DNA of 64,000 nt from Mixophyes australis (lineage: Eukaryota; Chordata; Amphibia; Anura; Limnodynastidae). Shown in pieces: positions 1 to 12,914 of this stretch; position 1 is the stretch's first letter, and each line of letters opens with the position of its first letter. The translations under genes were made by a program, and so were the position numbers. The notes beneath the pieces are model-generated. The model did no database searches and was not told where the DNA came from. It saw only the letters and a list, made by a program, of their open reading frames with translations. The DNA is taken from contig JAVHZZ010000008.1 in NCBI GenBank assembly GCA_036250195.1, forward strand, positions 4,663,934-4,727,933, given 5' to 3'.

Positions 1-430
1 TGCACCTTGCTATAAATCTAGGCGCACCTGTGCAAATAACGGTCAAAGCTGTTTTTTGTGTATGCTGGGTGTCGTGTTCTGTTTACGGTCTTATGGGTAT
101 TAGCTCATGTTATATGGATCATGTATTTTTATTATTTGACCCAGTAAGTGTCCTCCTCATTTCTGCTGCATGGGTACTGCCACCCCACAGATCAGGATTT
201 TTACTGACTCCAGGACAGTTGTCCGTCTAACAAGTGCCTCTAACATACCGGCGGCAGGGGACAGCGGTGGTGAAATGTTCTGTACTACGTCCCGCTGTTG
301 TGCAATATGGCACAGAGTACATTTGGAAAGTATGATACTGTCCTGCCCCACTAAGCTGAGAACCAGCATTGATGGAGCGAAGGGAGAACCACATATGCCA
401 TAATGAGAGGGCACACGCGGGCGCCTTGAC
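1..430. other. unique-looking DNA, nothing recognised
   Basis: I see no repeat family, RNA gene or convincing coding frame here. Short open frames in several phases have no recognisable domain. Confidence 0.4.
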
Positions 431-633
431 CAGGGACGGATTAACCATAGGGCTAACTGGGCTACAGCCCAGGGGCCTATGACATCCAGGTGGCCCTTGA
501 AAGTGCTCAGCAGCAGTATTGATCGGTCGGGGGGGGGGGGGGGGGGGGGAATAGCTCGGGTCAGGGGGGGGCCCTCACGGGGGAATGGAGGCCCCCTTAG
601 CCCAGGGGCCTTAATTCCCTTAATCCGGCCCTG
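431..633. mobile_element. hAT-type MITE with 8-bp target duplication
   Basis: The element starts CAGGGACGGATTAA and ends TTAATCCGGCCCTG, an imperfect terminal inverted repeat with the CAGGG start usual for hAT elements. The flanks are GCCTTGAC (423-430) and ACCTTGAC (634-641), which match at 7 of 8 positions, the expected hAT duplication length. The inner part holds 'agcccaggggcc' on both sides of a G-run at about 531-549. It has no coding capacity. Similar ends appear at about 11397 and 54366. Confidence 0.75.
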
Positions 634-3340
634 ACCTTGACCCAGGACAACGGAGGTCGGCAAAGTGTAGAGGTGGGGGCTAATTGTACAACCTGCCTAA
701 TATTTATTCTCTAGGCTCATTTTCAAATCATTTCAACGTTAATATTAAAGATATTTTTTTTTACCATCCGTCATTAACTTTGCATTTTGCATCTGGATAC
801 AAGGCTAACCGTGTCCTGGGTGAAAAGTTAAAAAATATGCTGCAGCCCATTAGAGTTAATGTTAACTCGGCCGGGTGATCACGTATCCCACCCTCGCCAG
901 CATGGCATTGATGTGTGAAAGACGAAGAACCCTTGAGTGAATCTGCATAACTCATTTCATAGTTGTGCCATAGCAATGCGCTGTCATATGCTCCACTCAG
1001 TCATTAAGCTGCAGGCGGTGTATTCTGGGTAGGGATATGCTAATGAGCACACACCGAAATGTATTCCATTTACAGCAGGTGCAGCCGGTGGCAGGATAAT
1101 ATCCTCCGTTATTGCAGGCTGATAACCGAAATTTCAGCCTGAGTTTGTAAATAACAGCAAGTGGCGACGCTGTGCTCTCTAAAATCCTAATCACTCCTCC
1201 AAAACTGCACTCTGGGGAAAGTTCCCTGCTATTCCCTATCATTTCCACTCAGTATCTCATCTGTTTCGTTCCGGGTCGAGCTGATAGATCTTGATGAGTC
1301 TTGCCAGCTCCTATAACGTTCCCCCATTTGTTCTGAGCCCAGATTGCGTCCAGAGCGCAGAATGAATTGACTACAGTAACACAGTGGCTGAGAGAACTGA
1401 TGTCTCTCTTCCCGGTATAATCGCAGCTGTCATTTAACTGCTGTTAATGATACACTGACAAATTTGGATAATGACTTGTTCCTTTCCAGATCATTCATGA
1501 CAACAGGGAGACCCAAAGGACAGCCAGAGCCGGAGAGCGGGAGAGAAAATTAGCACACAGTCTGGAGGAGAGGCTTGTGAGAAGGAGAATCTCTAATTAG
1601 AGGAGAGAGAGAGCTCCAGGACACATTTAAGGCTTGCAGAACACTGGCCCTCAGTCTTACATTTTTGCATATTTTCCTCACAGTGTCTCCTGTAAGTGTG
1701 CTTTTACCAATCACTTCTGTCAGGTTGGACTGATCTGTTGTATTCTGTACAATCTCTACACATGGCTCAGTGGGATAAAGCCCAGAGATAGTCACATGCT
1801 CACTGCATCATTTTACTGTCCGCTAAAGTCTTAGGGGTAGATTTATCCAACCTTCTAAAAAAAAAAAAGGAAATGTGAATCAAAGAATCAGATTCTAGCT
1901 GTCATGTATCTGGAATATGCTAGAAATAGAATATATTACGCAACAGGGGGAGGGGCCATAATGGCGTGATTGCATCACCGCGCTCCCCCTTCCTGCGTCT
2001 GACAACAGAGCTCCCAATCAAAAGTCAGTAAATATGACTAAAAGCCATATATATGAAAGGATGAAAAGTTGTGTTACTGGCAATATGGCTTTTTATGGCT
2101 TCGCCCTATACATCAAGGGGTTATCGCTGCCGATTGCTCTTTACATGGGCAGCGGATCATAGCGGTATATATCCTGCCGCTTACTTGTTCTGTTATCGTC
2201 ATTTCAAGATCTAATAATGCGCCTTGTTTTTATCTCTCACTTCACTAATTTCGCTATGCAAAATAAAATCTCTTATTTCACCGCTCTACCGCTATTCCAT
2301 GCTGTAATAAAACGCCCCTGCTCCGCCCATCAGCCGGTGCAAATTTCTACTCTACTGCAAATGCCAACATCTTGCTTCTCAAATCCATCTGTTTTAATGG
2401 AAATGTAGGTGCACTTGCATACAGCGAGGGTGGGACACCACTGTAAACATTTTACATCTGCAAATGAGGCCCATTGACTTAAGACGTTGTAATAACTGGA
2501 GTTAATGATGGGTGGTCATAGCGTCAGTGACCTGGAGTTCTGGCATTTATAAAAACATGTTTATTCATCCTGGATGCGGTAGGTTGAATGTTTTGGGGAA
2601 AATCAAAAAGAAAATCCATAAGGAGAGAAAAAAACAGAAGGAAAAAATCTAGGGGGGGGGGGTGTTGAGGGTTTGTGGGTGGACAGGAGGGGGATCTAAG
2701 CCCCCAGGGGTCTCAGGTGGATACTGACCAAGTAGCGGTAGGGATCCATCTGTGATTGAGCTGCAAGCATTGGACAGCAGATTTCTAATACCACGATCTG
2801 TAACACTGTCTGATATCGGCCTAATGAACTGTAAGTGGCATATTACAGAGTGATAATATTTGCAATAAAAATATTATCTATATATCCACATATAATCAAT
2901 GGTTGAAGTGGGGTGTATATGGTGATATGCCGTATAGGCACTTTTCTGCTGCCTTTATAGTGACACTACTACAGTCCATTCACTTACATTCACATTACAT
3001 TTTTCATACCGCCACCCCTAAATTTCCACTTCGACTACTGCATATAATTAAAATTGTTTGGTGTCTGGGCCTATGGAGAGTTAGGGCCTGGCCCTATTTT
3101 GTAGTATAAAGACCTAAACGATGGGAACTTGCCAATTTACTAAGATATCATTGAAACTATTGAAGTGTTACACTGTTATATGTCTTTTGTTTACTAGTGA
3201 GAGTAATAACAATCAAGACATTGTAGAAATCACACAACCTTGCTCTAGTTATCTGTTTCAATTCCATATTTCAAAAAACACATATATGTATGGCCCAAAT
3301 ATATGGCACTCTCACTGTTTAGAGTTAGGACCACTCTATT
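634..3340. other. long stretch without recognised genes or repeats
   Basis: The sequence looks single-copy, with short homopolymers (a G-run at about 2653-2662, an A-run at about 1858-1868). No frame over about 85 codons and no splice-bounded exon that I can tie to a protein family was found. Parts such as 1000-1600 are non-repetitive and could hold conserved non-coding DNA, but I cannot show that from one sequence. Confidence 0.35.
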
Positions 3341-3400
3341 AGCAGAAGCGCCGTGGAGTGGCGGGTGGCTAGCAGAAGCGCCGTGGAGTGGCGGGTGGCT
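3341..3400. repeat. perfect 30-bp tandem duplication
   Basis: Two identical 30-bp units (3341-3370 and 3371-3400), each starting AGCAGAAGCGCC, lie head to tail. The lack of any difference points to a recent slippage or duplication event. Confidence 0.9.
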
Positions 3401-5544
3401 TAAACATACATTTGCAAATGTGTGTAACTGAGACTTTTGCATTTTTATGTACAAGTAGAAATGGCAGCTACTTTGTTGGCTATTGCAGTGTGCTGGGGGA
3501 TTTTTCTCTGAGTTTGTTCCATTTAGGATAACCCCACCCTATAAATTGATTGAGCAACTTCCACTTCTGTATCAATTCCATATTTTGTCTGTTAGCTCAG
3601 ACCCTTCTTTACGTTTAACCCATACTTACCCACTTCCCTCCCATTGTCAATAAATGTTCAATTCTGGCTTGTCCCCCCATGCGTCCTAATAGTGTAAGGT
3701 GGGTGAGTTATTCTGCGTTTACCCCCTGCCGGACCAACACACACCTGATTCCTCAAGAGAGAATCTGAAGACAGGCTGCAGGCAGTAAGTAAGTAAATTT
3801 ACTTTCACCATATTACAGCTCAGGGATATATAAGTACCTCTTGTAACACTGATTACTGAACACTCCATGGATCTCCAACTGACATTTAACAAGGGGCTTG
3901 GAATGGGAGATGTTCACCCCCCATGGTGGCTGAGCATGATGCGAGAAGGTTAAGGTGGCATTAACACATCCCCCGTCTTTGTACATAAAATAATGTCCTC
4001 CGTTGCATTCAAGGTTAAACATGCAGCATATCCATATTCCCTGTGTTTATCAGCAGAATAAAACTGACACATTGTAACAGACATTCTATCAGCACTGACA
4101 ATAGGAGGCTTCTTGTGAAGCTGGTACGTCAGCGTGTGCTGGAGACCAGAGGCTGTGCAGGATAATTTAGGATAATGCCCCAGGACTGTCAGGCAGGACA
4201 AGCTCCTCATTAGGTGCACACGAGTTCATCACGGGCTGTAGGGCTGCCTCATCTCCTCTACAGATGTTTCCTGGCCCTCCAGCAGGGAAGTCTCTGCCGA
4301 ACACTGAGGAAAAGCCCCCGGGACATCTCCACCAAATGGTATTGTGAGGTCAGCTCTGCGCCCCACTCTCGGAGCCATCTCCCATCCTCTGAACTTCCAG
4401 TGCCACTGGCAGGGAGAATTAATTAGGCTACAATGGGTATTTAAATAGACTAATGCAATGCAGCTCGTTGTCTCCTCCGGCGGCTCTTCCCTGGCAGGGC
4501 TGATAACAGATGCGGAGAAGCTCGGCGAGTTCACCACCTGTGGAATCGCCCCAAAAGGAATTTGAATATTAAGTTGTGGCTTCAATACAAGATGTCACAT
4601 GCTGAGGTCCTACATGTCCTGCATAGCAATAGTGAGAAAATTATATATACATACAAATGTATCTGCATGTTATCCAATGTATTGTGTATTACTGCAATGT
4701 ACTTTTAGAAAATGTATATTGCTGCATTTTAAAGTAATAAGTCTATTTATTATTAGAGCATTGCAGTAGATATTGGAGGTCCCAGCAAATACAGTACCCA
4801 TAGGTATCTAAGGGGACTGCGAAAATGTCCTATTTATCAAGCTTCAGATTTCCCCTACAGCTAGGGGGGAGAGCATTGCAGGAGATAAATCTTTGGATCC
4901 CACCTGGCAGACTTCATGCTCCCCCGATCGCAAATTGTGCAGTTGCAGTTGCGATCACTTTGCTATATAATATTTGCTGGGATAGGCTCCCATTATCAAT
5001 ATTAATAAATTGCAATGGTAATTGATTTCTTATTGCAACAGCAAATGATAAGTACTGTAAGCAATATGGGATAGGTCATAAATAGACTCCCGATTCTTAT
5101 AATTAACGAGGACCTCTGCTGGAAGTTACGGCTTATGAGCTCTGGGCAGGGGCTGGCTGGGCATCTCCTACCCCCCCGGGAAAGCCCCATAGTCGGCTAC
5201 CTTGGCCTGGGTCACTAGGCTACCTGCATTTATTTTCCTTTAAAATGTTTCTAATCGGCTGCTCAACCCTCGGGCTACATTTTGCCAGCCAGTCCCTGGC
5301 TCTGGGTGATGGTAGCTACCAGACAAAGGGGCAAAAATGGCAGCAGGCTTCTGATTTGGTGAGAGCCGCAAGCCATGCAGTCAGGAATCCGCTGTCAGAC
5401 GTAGATTTGTGCAGTAGCTGTAGACACATTTACATAGAATCCTGTACTGCAATTCTAGCGCTGCGTGGTGAGTAGTGACTGGGGATGACAGGTTTCAGAT
5501 TCTGACTTCCAGATATATTTCTTAGCTGAAAGTAAATTTAAGCA
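3401..5544. other. no recognised genes or repeats
   Basis: Mixed-composition DNA. The stretch 4080-4580 is more GC-rich and non-repetitive, with open frames on both strands (for example 118 codons on the minus strand at 4229-4585), but none matches a family I know and none has supporting splice structure. Confidence 0.35.
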
Positions 5545-6700
5545 TGGCAAAAATATACACTTATTGTCAGCCCTCTTGTGGGAGCAAATAATACACTCTG
5601 GACGCAACTTGCGGTTAATAAAAGAGCGCAAAACTTCAGTGTAGTTTCATCCGTATTCAAATCCATGCGGAACTCTAGATATGTTTCCATTTGAATCTGG
5701 GTGTAAGTCCGCTCTGACTATTCGGTACTTGCAGTATGTAGACAGACAGTACGCAGTGCAGTATATGCACATGTATATGTGCAATATCGTCATCATCATC
5801 AACATTTATTTATATAGCGCCAGCAGATTCCGTAGCACTTTGCAATTGGGTACAAACAGTAATAAAACAATACTGGGTAATACACACAGACAGAGAGGTA
5901 AGGGGGCCCTGCTTGCAAGCTTACAATCTATGGGGCATTGGTTTGATACACAAGGGTAAGTGCTACATCATATTGCATATTTGTCCAGAGGGTTGTTGTC
6001 TTGTGTTAGCTGTGTAGAGGGTGGTAGTAGGGTAACCTAGGGAGGGTAAGAGGGTGGTAGAGGAATATTATAAGCTTGTCTGAAGAGGTGGTAGAGGAAT
6101 ATTATAAGCTAGTCTGAAGAGGTGGGTTTTCAGAGAACGATTGACAGTTTGAAGACTACATAAAGTCCCACCTGAATGCATTTTACAAAAAATATTTTAG
6201 CAAAAAACCAGCAACACATAACACTATAAACATTAATACAATTTTTTTTTAAAAAAAAGTTTTTTTCATTATACATAAATCAGGATGTATTAATGCGCAC
6301 TGTACATGCAATGCATTTTATAGTCTCTCTCACTTTTACACACATGTTCTGTGCTATCCAGTGGCAGGCATACGTGTAGTTTCTAATACAAAGACGACGC
6401 AGTGACATCATTACTATCAGCCGCCACTTACACCTGCCCCGTAGCTGGAGCGAATGATACGGCTGAAAGAAGCGTACTTACGAGATACCCAGGATTCGAA
6501 TCGCCCACATCTGCGGGGGGGGGGGGGAACGCCCCTTACTGCACACGGCCTACGTTCGTCCGTCCTTCAATTGTGATTTGCGCTCAGATATGAATTGCGT
6601 TCATTGCTGTAAATCCCATTCTGACGCAGGCGCAGATTTAATACGCGCAAGATACTGCACGCAAACAGACTTACATCCGAACATGAATCGGGCCCTATAT
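5545..6700. mobile_element. decayed Harbinger-like element with nested repeat
   Basis: The right end reads 'gaatcgggccc' near 6690, and internal blocks such as 'tgaatctgggtgtaa' (5692-5706) and 'cacttacacctg' (about 6425) recur in the same order in the copies at 16636-17235 and 29440-30041. The family ends in GGGCCTGATTC-type inverted repeats. The left end is not clear. A second repeat is inserted at about 5785-6160, and a G-run lies at about 6511-6523. No transposase frame is visible. Confidence 0.5.
5785..6160 (-). mobile_element. interspersed repeat with (TCA)n end, nested
   Basis: It begins with a TCATCATCATC run followed by 'atttatttatatagcgcc', the minus-strand form of a 3' tail that also occurs at 12436-12516 and 20984-21040. 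It interrupts the element at 5545-6700: the host's 'gcacatgta' block is separated from its downstream half. Inside, a unit of about 34 bp (starting ggtggtagaggaa) is repeated twice at about 6053-6120. The family is unnamed here. Confidence 0.55.
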
Positions 6701-8096
6701 GAGTGTGGGGCCTATTAGTTCTCTAGGGACCAGTGCCTAATGTATACATGTCCTGGCGTAATGTTATCGGCATCTAGTACATTGATATTCAGCATTCTCA
6801 TCTATATATTGATTTATCCCACAACTGGCTGCGTCCACCCCTTATACATTAATCTGCCATCGAATGAGTTGAAGAGTAAACGCTCTGAAATATGATTCAT
6901 CACTGAAACTCGGCTCAGCTCCATCTGAGTCTGTGATATGAGATATATACGTTCCATGTAAATGTCCTGTCTATCACACGTCAGTTTATCTCCGTCTGTG
7001 AAGGCTGCAAATCCCTGTGCTCATGCTGACCAATAATACCATGATAAAGGGGTTACTCTTCTCTGGGAATATGCAGCAAGACCGGACTCTTCCCTTCTAC
7101 AGACAGAGAACTTCTTCAATGCCTGGGACGCCCTCTGATTTATTAACAAAATCCTAATGTATTCAAGGAAAGACAGTGGAGACTTATGGCTCATTACAGT
7201 TGTCCTGGACTCGGCAGTGTGAAGTATGGACACACTCAGCAGTGACCCATGTGCTGTGAAGTCTGTGATGACTGATGGGGGGACACAAACATGTACAAAT
7301 CCGGTGAACTTTGTATCCTGCGTTAGGTTCGGAGCCGCAATAAGTAATAATTTCTGGAGGACGGATCAGTCTTCTGATACGTGATATAATACTGCAATGA
7401 GAGCACAAATCAATGATTCAATACGTAACATTTATAATAAATCAGGGGAGATCGGTCTCAGTGATGAAGGTGATTGAGACAAGGTCATAAATAGCCCAAT
7501 TAACCCATTACATAACACCCAGTAGCTGCAGGTCTGATTTTTACATATTATCACACGTTTGTGGTCCAGTGAGCAGTGTTTTATAAGTGTCTTCGTCATA
7601 CTGAGCTGCTGAAATTGCAGCAACTGTAGGTCCCAATTTTCCCCTGTTAGTAACTTTTCTGCTAGTAATCTCTGGTGGGCAGTTACCTTATTGAAGACAA
7701 CTGTGGTTTAAGGGGATGACTAGTCCCGTTGGTGATCAAAGGGTGAAAAAAAAATGTTTTTAAAACTCTACATAGTCCCCTGAATGAAGATCTGCAGGGC
7801 TGGACAGAGCATTAGGCAGAATAGGCTCTTGCCTAGGGTCATCAGAGGCTCTCTGCCAATATAACACATATGTCATTTATGTTATTATGTTAAAGCAACT
7901 TGTGGAAATTTATCAGAGATTAGGGTGAATTCTATATTCTGCTTTATGAGTCAAACAGAAAAATTGTTCTGAGTAAAAGTGCTGTGGATGGTTTGGGGCT
8001 TAGGGTGCAAACATTTCTTTACCTGGGGACCCTTTAAACCCAGCACTGTCTGTATCATTACATGTGAGAAGAGATATAAAGCAACATTTTATAAAG
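6701..8096. other. no recognised genes or repeats
   Basis: Ordinary AT-rich sequence. I see no domain, RNA gene or clear repeat. A short piece at about 7805-7860 ('gggctggacagagcattaggcag') may be an old MITE remnant, too decayed to define. Confidence 0.3.
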
Positions 8097-8360
8097 GGGA
8101 ACTCGTGGAGTTTGTATGTTCTCCCCGTGTTTGTGTGAGTTTCCTCCGGGTGCTCTGGTTTCCTCCCACACTCTAAAAACATACTAGTAGGTTACTTGGC
8201 TGCTATTAAATTGACACTAGTCTCTCTCTCTTTCTGGCTGTGTGGTTTGAGAATTTAGACTGTAAGCTCCTATGGAGCAGAGACTGATGTGAGTGAGTTC
8301 TCTGTACAGCGCTGTGGAATTAGTGGCGCTATATAAATAGATGCTGATGATGATGATGAA
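8097..8360 (+). mobile_element. V-SINE-type SINE, 5'-truncated
   Basis: It begins inside the conserved core ('gtttgtatgttctccccgtg') and lacks the tRNA-like head. The tail follows in the normal order: 'actgtaagctcc', 'tgtgagtgagttctctgta', 'gcgctatataaat' and (GATGAT)n. Truncation at the 5' end is typical of reverse-transcribed copies. Confidence 0.85.
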
Positions 8361-9539
8361 CTTTCTAAAAATGTTGTTTGAGGTTTTCGTTTCCTCTTGT
8401 CAAAAAATTGTTAAAAAGATATTTTAAAAATAGGTTAAAAAATAAAAACATATATATAAAACCTGTAAATATTGAAAATGTCTTTCTTCTGTTTTCACCA
8501 TCATAAGAAAATCCCAATTTTAGCTTTTCCAACAGTGACACCTATTTATGTTGCCCGAGACTCCATTTACATCAATGTATAAATATTTTGACTTCACCCA
8601 CCTGGTATGTAATTACATTATTATTGATGCGGATAGCCCGCGCCTGGCGCCACCTCTGGAGAGAGCCCGTAACTCTTGTAGTCTGCTGCCAGGCTGGCAC
8701 TCAGCGCGCCCTGAGCTCAAGACGAGCAGGGGGGAGAGAATGGAAAAAGCTGTGATAGATTTTAGGGAGAGTCGGTTTTAAAAATTGAAACAGGAGTATT
8801 ATTGGTCTATGTGATTTTAATGGATCGATAATATTGACGTTATGATGAAGGTGGTTTTCTCTTGGATGGAGAGCAGTCTCGCTGTCTTCCACCGTCTCCA
8901 GGGATCTCTGACACAATTAACCCTTTGGGTTCTCAGAACATCGCATCGGTGAGGCAGGATCAACGAAACCCGTTGGTTTTGGTAGTGAAGGGTCAGGCAG
9001 CCTGGTGGTCCATTGCCTATCAAAAACTGACACCAGGGTCTTGTTTACTCAAGACTATGGTCAGTATCTTAGTTTTATTTTAAACCACCCGTTCCCCTAA
9101 ACTGCATGCGTTAGGGTCCTTCAGGTGGGACCAGTCATTTGCACAGTTGCAATCTTACGAGCAGGACCCTCTTACCTTTTTCGGGTTTATATATGAAACC
9201 CTCTAAAAAGGAAAATTGGAGGTGTCGCCCATAGCAGCAAAATAATAAACTAAAGAGTAAAAATTGTACTTAGTATTTATTTAAAACCTGTAACAATATT
9301 CAGTTAAAATAATATAAACACAAATAAAATTATCATACACTCTAACCGTGGCAGGTCCATAGATAAATATCAAAGTTCCAAAAAGTATAGTTTATCTATC
9401 CAGTTTAATAAATTCATAGAGGAACATGATAAATCCCCATTCATTTGGGTGTCATCATCCTCATGCGGAAAACATGATTGCACTGGAGTGATTTAAATAT
9501 TAGTGTGATACAAAGCTCTGAGTTTTGCCTCCTTTGAAA
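8361..9539. other. no recognised genes or repeats
   Basis: AT-rich sequence with a more GC-rich block at 8630-8720. I see no coding or repeat assignment. Confidence 0.3.
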
Positions 9540-9546
9540 ACAATCA

Positions 9547-9891
9547 TCATCATCATCATTATTTATTTATATAGCACCACTGATTCTGCAGCGCTGTACA
9601 GCGAACTCACTCACATCAGTCCCTGCCCCATTGGAGCTTACAGTCTAAATTCCCTAACATACACACACACACACACAGACAGAGAGACTAGGGTCAATTT
9701 GTTAGCAGCCAATTAACCTACTAGTATGTTTTTTTTTGGATTGTGGGAGGCAACCGGAGCACCCGGAGGAAACCCACGCAAACACGGGGAGAACATACAA
9801 ACTCCACACAGCTAAGGCCATGGTCGGGAATTGAACTCATGACCCCAGTGCTGTGAGGCAGAGGTGCTAACCACTGAGCCACCGGGCTGCC
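9547..9891 (-). mobile_element. full-length V-SINE-type SINE
   Basis: Read on the minus strand it has a tRNA-like head with a pol III A-box-like 'tggctcagtgg' and a B-box-like 'gagttcaattcc', the conserved core 'catactagtaggttaatt', a (TG)n stretch and the (GAT)n tail. The 7-bp direct repeat ACAATCA at 9540-9546 and 9892-9898 looks like its target-site duplication. It carries no protein and must rely on a partner LINE. Confidence 0.9.
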
Positions 9892-9898
9892 ACAATCA

Positions 9899-11394
9899 AG
9901 ATTAATTTGTGAAATTGTAATATCCACAGCATACAAACAGCAAACTTGTAGATGGTAATCAAACACTTCCTTTGTAGGTACCAATAACGGCCAAATTGTA
10001 AGTAGCCAACAGTTCATTAGGAAAGTAATTGATCCTTATTGTTATTAAATACAGAGGCAGCTGTGGAAAATAGATCACTGTAGATAATGGACAAGAACTT
10101 CTCAGAATGGACATAATTCCCCAGCAAATATAACTGAGCCAGAGAGAGTCTTAATCTGAACATTCCGAAAGTAACCGGCTTCTGCTTTTCCTTTTCAACA
10201 GGTTTGATACATTTATCCCTTTGTGTGTTTCTTAATACCCAGTCCTGTTTTGTTACAGTGTTTTGTTCCCAATTGTAAGTGCTGTGGACTTTCCTGACAC
10301 TATGTAAATAAATGTTAAATTTCTCCCCTGAGTATAAAGTTTAATCTGCCATAAACATTCCGCATTTCTATGTTTCTCTTATGGATCTTTCTGTTCATTA
10401 CACAGGTTCCTCTGGTCTCTGATGATTTCCTCACAATATAAGAAATTATGATCTTCCATAACAATTGATGCATCATTTTATAATTTCCCCACATTCCTCT
10501 GCTGCAGTCCTCTGTGAGTGTGCTGGGCCTATTGTGAGTGAGGGGCCTGGTACTGCTGCTGTATAAGTCCCAGTGATCGGGGGTGAGAGAGATGTCGCTG
10601 ACTATACAGAGTTAACAGATGCTGCTCGACTTGGAGAATATCACATGTCTTTTGCCGCATTAATTCTGTTTCGTACACCATGAGATAATTGTTATCACAA
10701 TATCACAGTATGAATTCTGGAACACATTAAACAGTATGGAAATGTCTTGTGAAATCTCCCTCCAACTGAATATAACTGTAATATCCTCTCAAGGAAACTG
10801 GGCTATTCCCTCCACCCCCCTTGTACTATAAGGAGCCTAATTATAACCTAGGAAGAACAGCCCCCCAGTACTGATAATATCAACATTTAAATAACTTCTT
10901 CACAGTTGGCCAATGGCGTGTTCTGCATGTGCCATCCTGTCTAGATCACAGGGACAACATGATTTGCACAAATTTCCCTGCCATAGACACATCCGTGCTA
11001 CCTTGTGCCCCGCTGTGCCCTAGGGTCACCCCACCCCACTCATTCACAACTTGCTTCCACTCTCAACCAGCAGCAATTTCATTATTAGACTTACACATTT
11101 ATGGTTTGCATACTGGTCAAGAGAATGGGATTTACATTATACACTGGTCACTAGAATGTGCTTTTGATGCTGGTTACAAGAAGGTTCTGTGCATTGTATA
11201 CTGGTCACTGGGATAAGTTGTGTATTGTAAATCAGGAACCCAAATGAAGTCCACCTTATATACTGGTCCGCAGAACGAGCTCTGTATTGTATATTGGACA
11301 CGAGACTGAGCTCTGTTTTGTGTGTTTGTCACACAAAGTATCTTTTTTTTTGTAGGAGCAGAATAGTTTATAGTATGTAGCCAAGTCCAGAGCC
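9899..11394. other. no recognised genes or repeats
   Basis: The block at 11100-11330 contains loosely repeated phrases ('tatactggtca', 'tacactggtcac') that suggest an old, decayed tandem repeat. Otherwise nothing can be assigned. Confidence 0.35.
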
Positions 11395-11515
11395 GTCTTA
11401 ACACATGGGCACACTGGGCAATTGCCCGGGGGCCCCACGAGCATGGGGGCCCCCGGTTCCCCTTGGTTCCTTTAAACAAGACTCCTTGGCCTGCCTTGTA
11501 CGGTCGGAGCATTGT
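11395..11515. mobile_element. hAT-type MITE fragment
   Basis: It starts 'cagagccgtcttaa' and contains 'attgcccgggggcccc', similar in style to the element at 431-633. The other end is missing; the CR1 LINE sequence begins right after it. Confidence 0.5.
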
Positions 11516-11520
11516 GAGCC

Positions 11521-12078
11521 CAGAGGGTGACAGTTAATAGGTCATTGGTACGGCCTCATCTAGAATACTGTGTTCAGTTCTGGAGGCCGTATCTCCAGAA
11601 GGATATAAATACATTAGAGACTGTACAAAGATGGGCAACTATAATGGTGCATGGTCTACAGCACAAAACTTATCCAGAAAGACTAAAAGATCTTATGTAT
11701 AGTTTGGAGCAGAGAAGGGAACAGGAGACATGATGGAAACTTTCATATATATCCAGGGTTATAACAAGGTGCAGGAGGGAAACATTCTACAAAGGAAGAG
11801 AAGTATTAGAACACGAGGACATGTACTGACACTGGGGGGAAGTAGGTTCAGAGGAAATGACTTCACAGTAAGGGTAGTGGATAAGTGGAATAGCCTCCAT
11901 CAGAGGTGGTAGAGGATAATACAGTAGAACAATATAAACATGCTTGGGATAGACATAAGGATATCCTTATAAAGAACTAAGGATCAAATAGGGTTGGAGA
12001 TTACCATAGGTTATACAATGGGCAGACTAGATGGGCCAAGTGGTTCTTTTCTGCCATCACATTCTATGTTTCTATGTA
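11521..12078 (+). pseudogene. CR1-type LINE, 3' end of the reverse transcriptase ORF
   Basis: The fragment encodes the C-terminal part of a CR1-clade ORF2. In one frame '[18 protein letters not shown]' is followed by 'LETVQRWAT' and 'ERLKDL'; in a second frame 'ETFIYIQGYNKV', 'TRGHVLTLGGSRFR' and 'VVDKWNSL' continue the same conserved order, so a frameshift near 11725-11735 breaks the protein. The 3' end carries 'gggcagactagatgggcc' and finishes with the 'TTCTATGTTTCTATG' repeat tail typical of this LINE type in frogs. The catalytic part of the transcriptase is absent, so the copy is dead and 5'-truncated. Confidence 0.9.
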
Positions 12079-12435
12079 GCCAGCAGAATGGGCTCGGTAT
12101 GTTATACTTAATACTAGAAGGGTCTTTATATATATATATGCTATCACTGTGTGCTTTGTTTAACTATATATCCTATTTTTATCTTGCCTTCAGTGGCCTT
12201 TATTGAAAAATGTCCCCTGCTTTTTATGACTCATTCTAGCGGGTTTGTCCTGTTTGGGCCATTTACAACCATTACTGAGACAGCGCTGAAAATATACTCA
12301 GGTCACCTGTATTATGGGACAAAGTTTATGCAAAGTTTCCAAGAATCAGTAGACTCCTTGAATAAATCTCTTTTCTTGTCAATTTGTCAAATGCTGCCGC
12401 ATTACGCTTTTCTGTATATACTGCATAAAAACAGG

Positions 12436-12516
12436 CTCATGATCATCATCATCGTCATCATTTATTTATATAGCGCCAACATATTCTGTAGCGCTTTACA
12501 ATTGGGGACAATTTTT
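12436..12516 (-). mobile_element. 3'-tail fragment of an interspersed repeat
   Basis: (ATC)n is followed by 'tttatttatatagcgccaac' and 'tagcgctttacaattgggg', the same tail as the repeat at 5785-6160. Only about 80 bp remain. Confidence 0.7.
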
Positions 12517-12667
12517 TCATGTCATTAATGCCCCTATAGTGCTATAATACCCCATGATACCCAATGCTTAGCTCTTTTCTCTGTGTTCTGTTGCTCTTTA
12601 ATATATGTATTTTGTATCATGTGTGTTTATTCTGCAAATGTAAAGTACTTTAACTCTTATTGGAAGA

Positions 12668-12668
12668 A

Positions 12669-12701
<33 letters not shown>

Positions 12702-12702
12702 C
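12668..12702. repeat. (ATT)n microsatellite
   Basis: About 11 uninterrupted ATT triplets. Confidence 0.95.
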
Positions 12703-12864
12703 ACTGAAGAATTCAAATACACATAACAGTTACATTGTATATCAGGCAAAGTATAGTACAGATACTACAATGAGCAATATGTGTAAGATTTGTATGATTG
12801 TATATTGTTAATTGTTGCAAAAAAAATATTTAATTTAATCACCATTTTTTTGACAATACCTCTT

Positions 12865-12866
<2 letters not shown>

Positions 12867-12909
<43 letters not shown>
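12867..12909. repeat. (AT)n microsatellite
   Basis: About 21 AT dinucleotides in a row. Confidence 0.95.
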
Positions 12910-12914
<5 letters not shown>

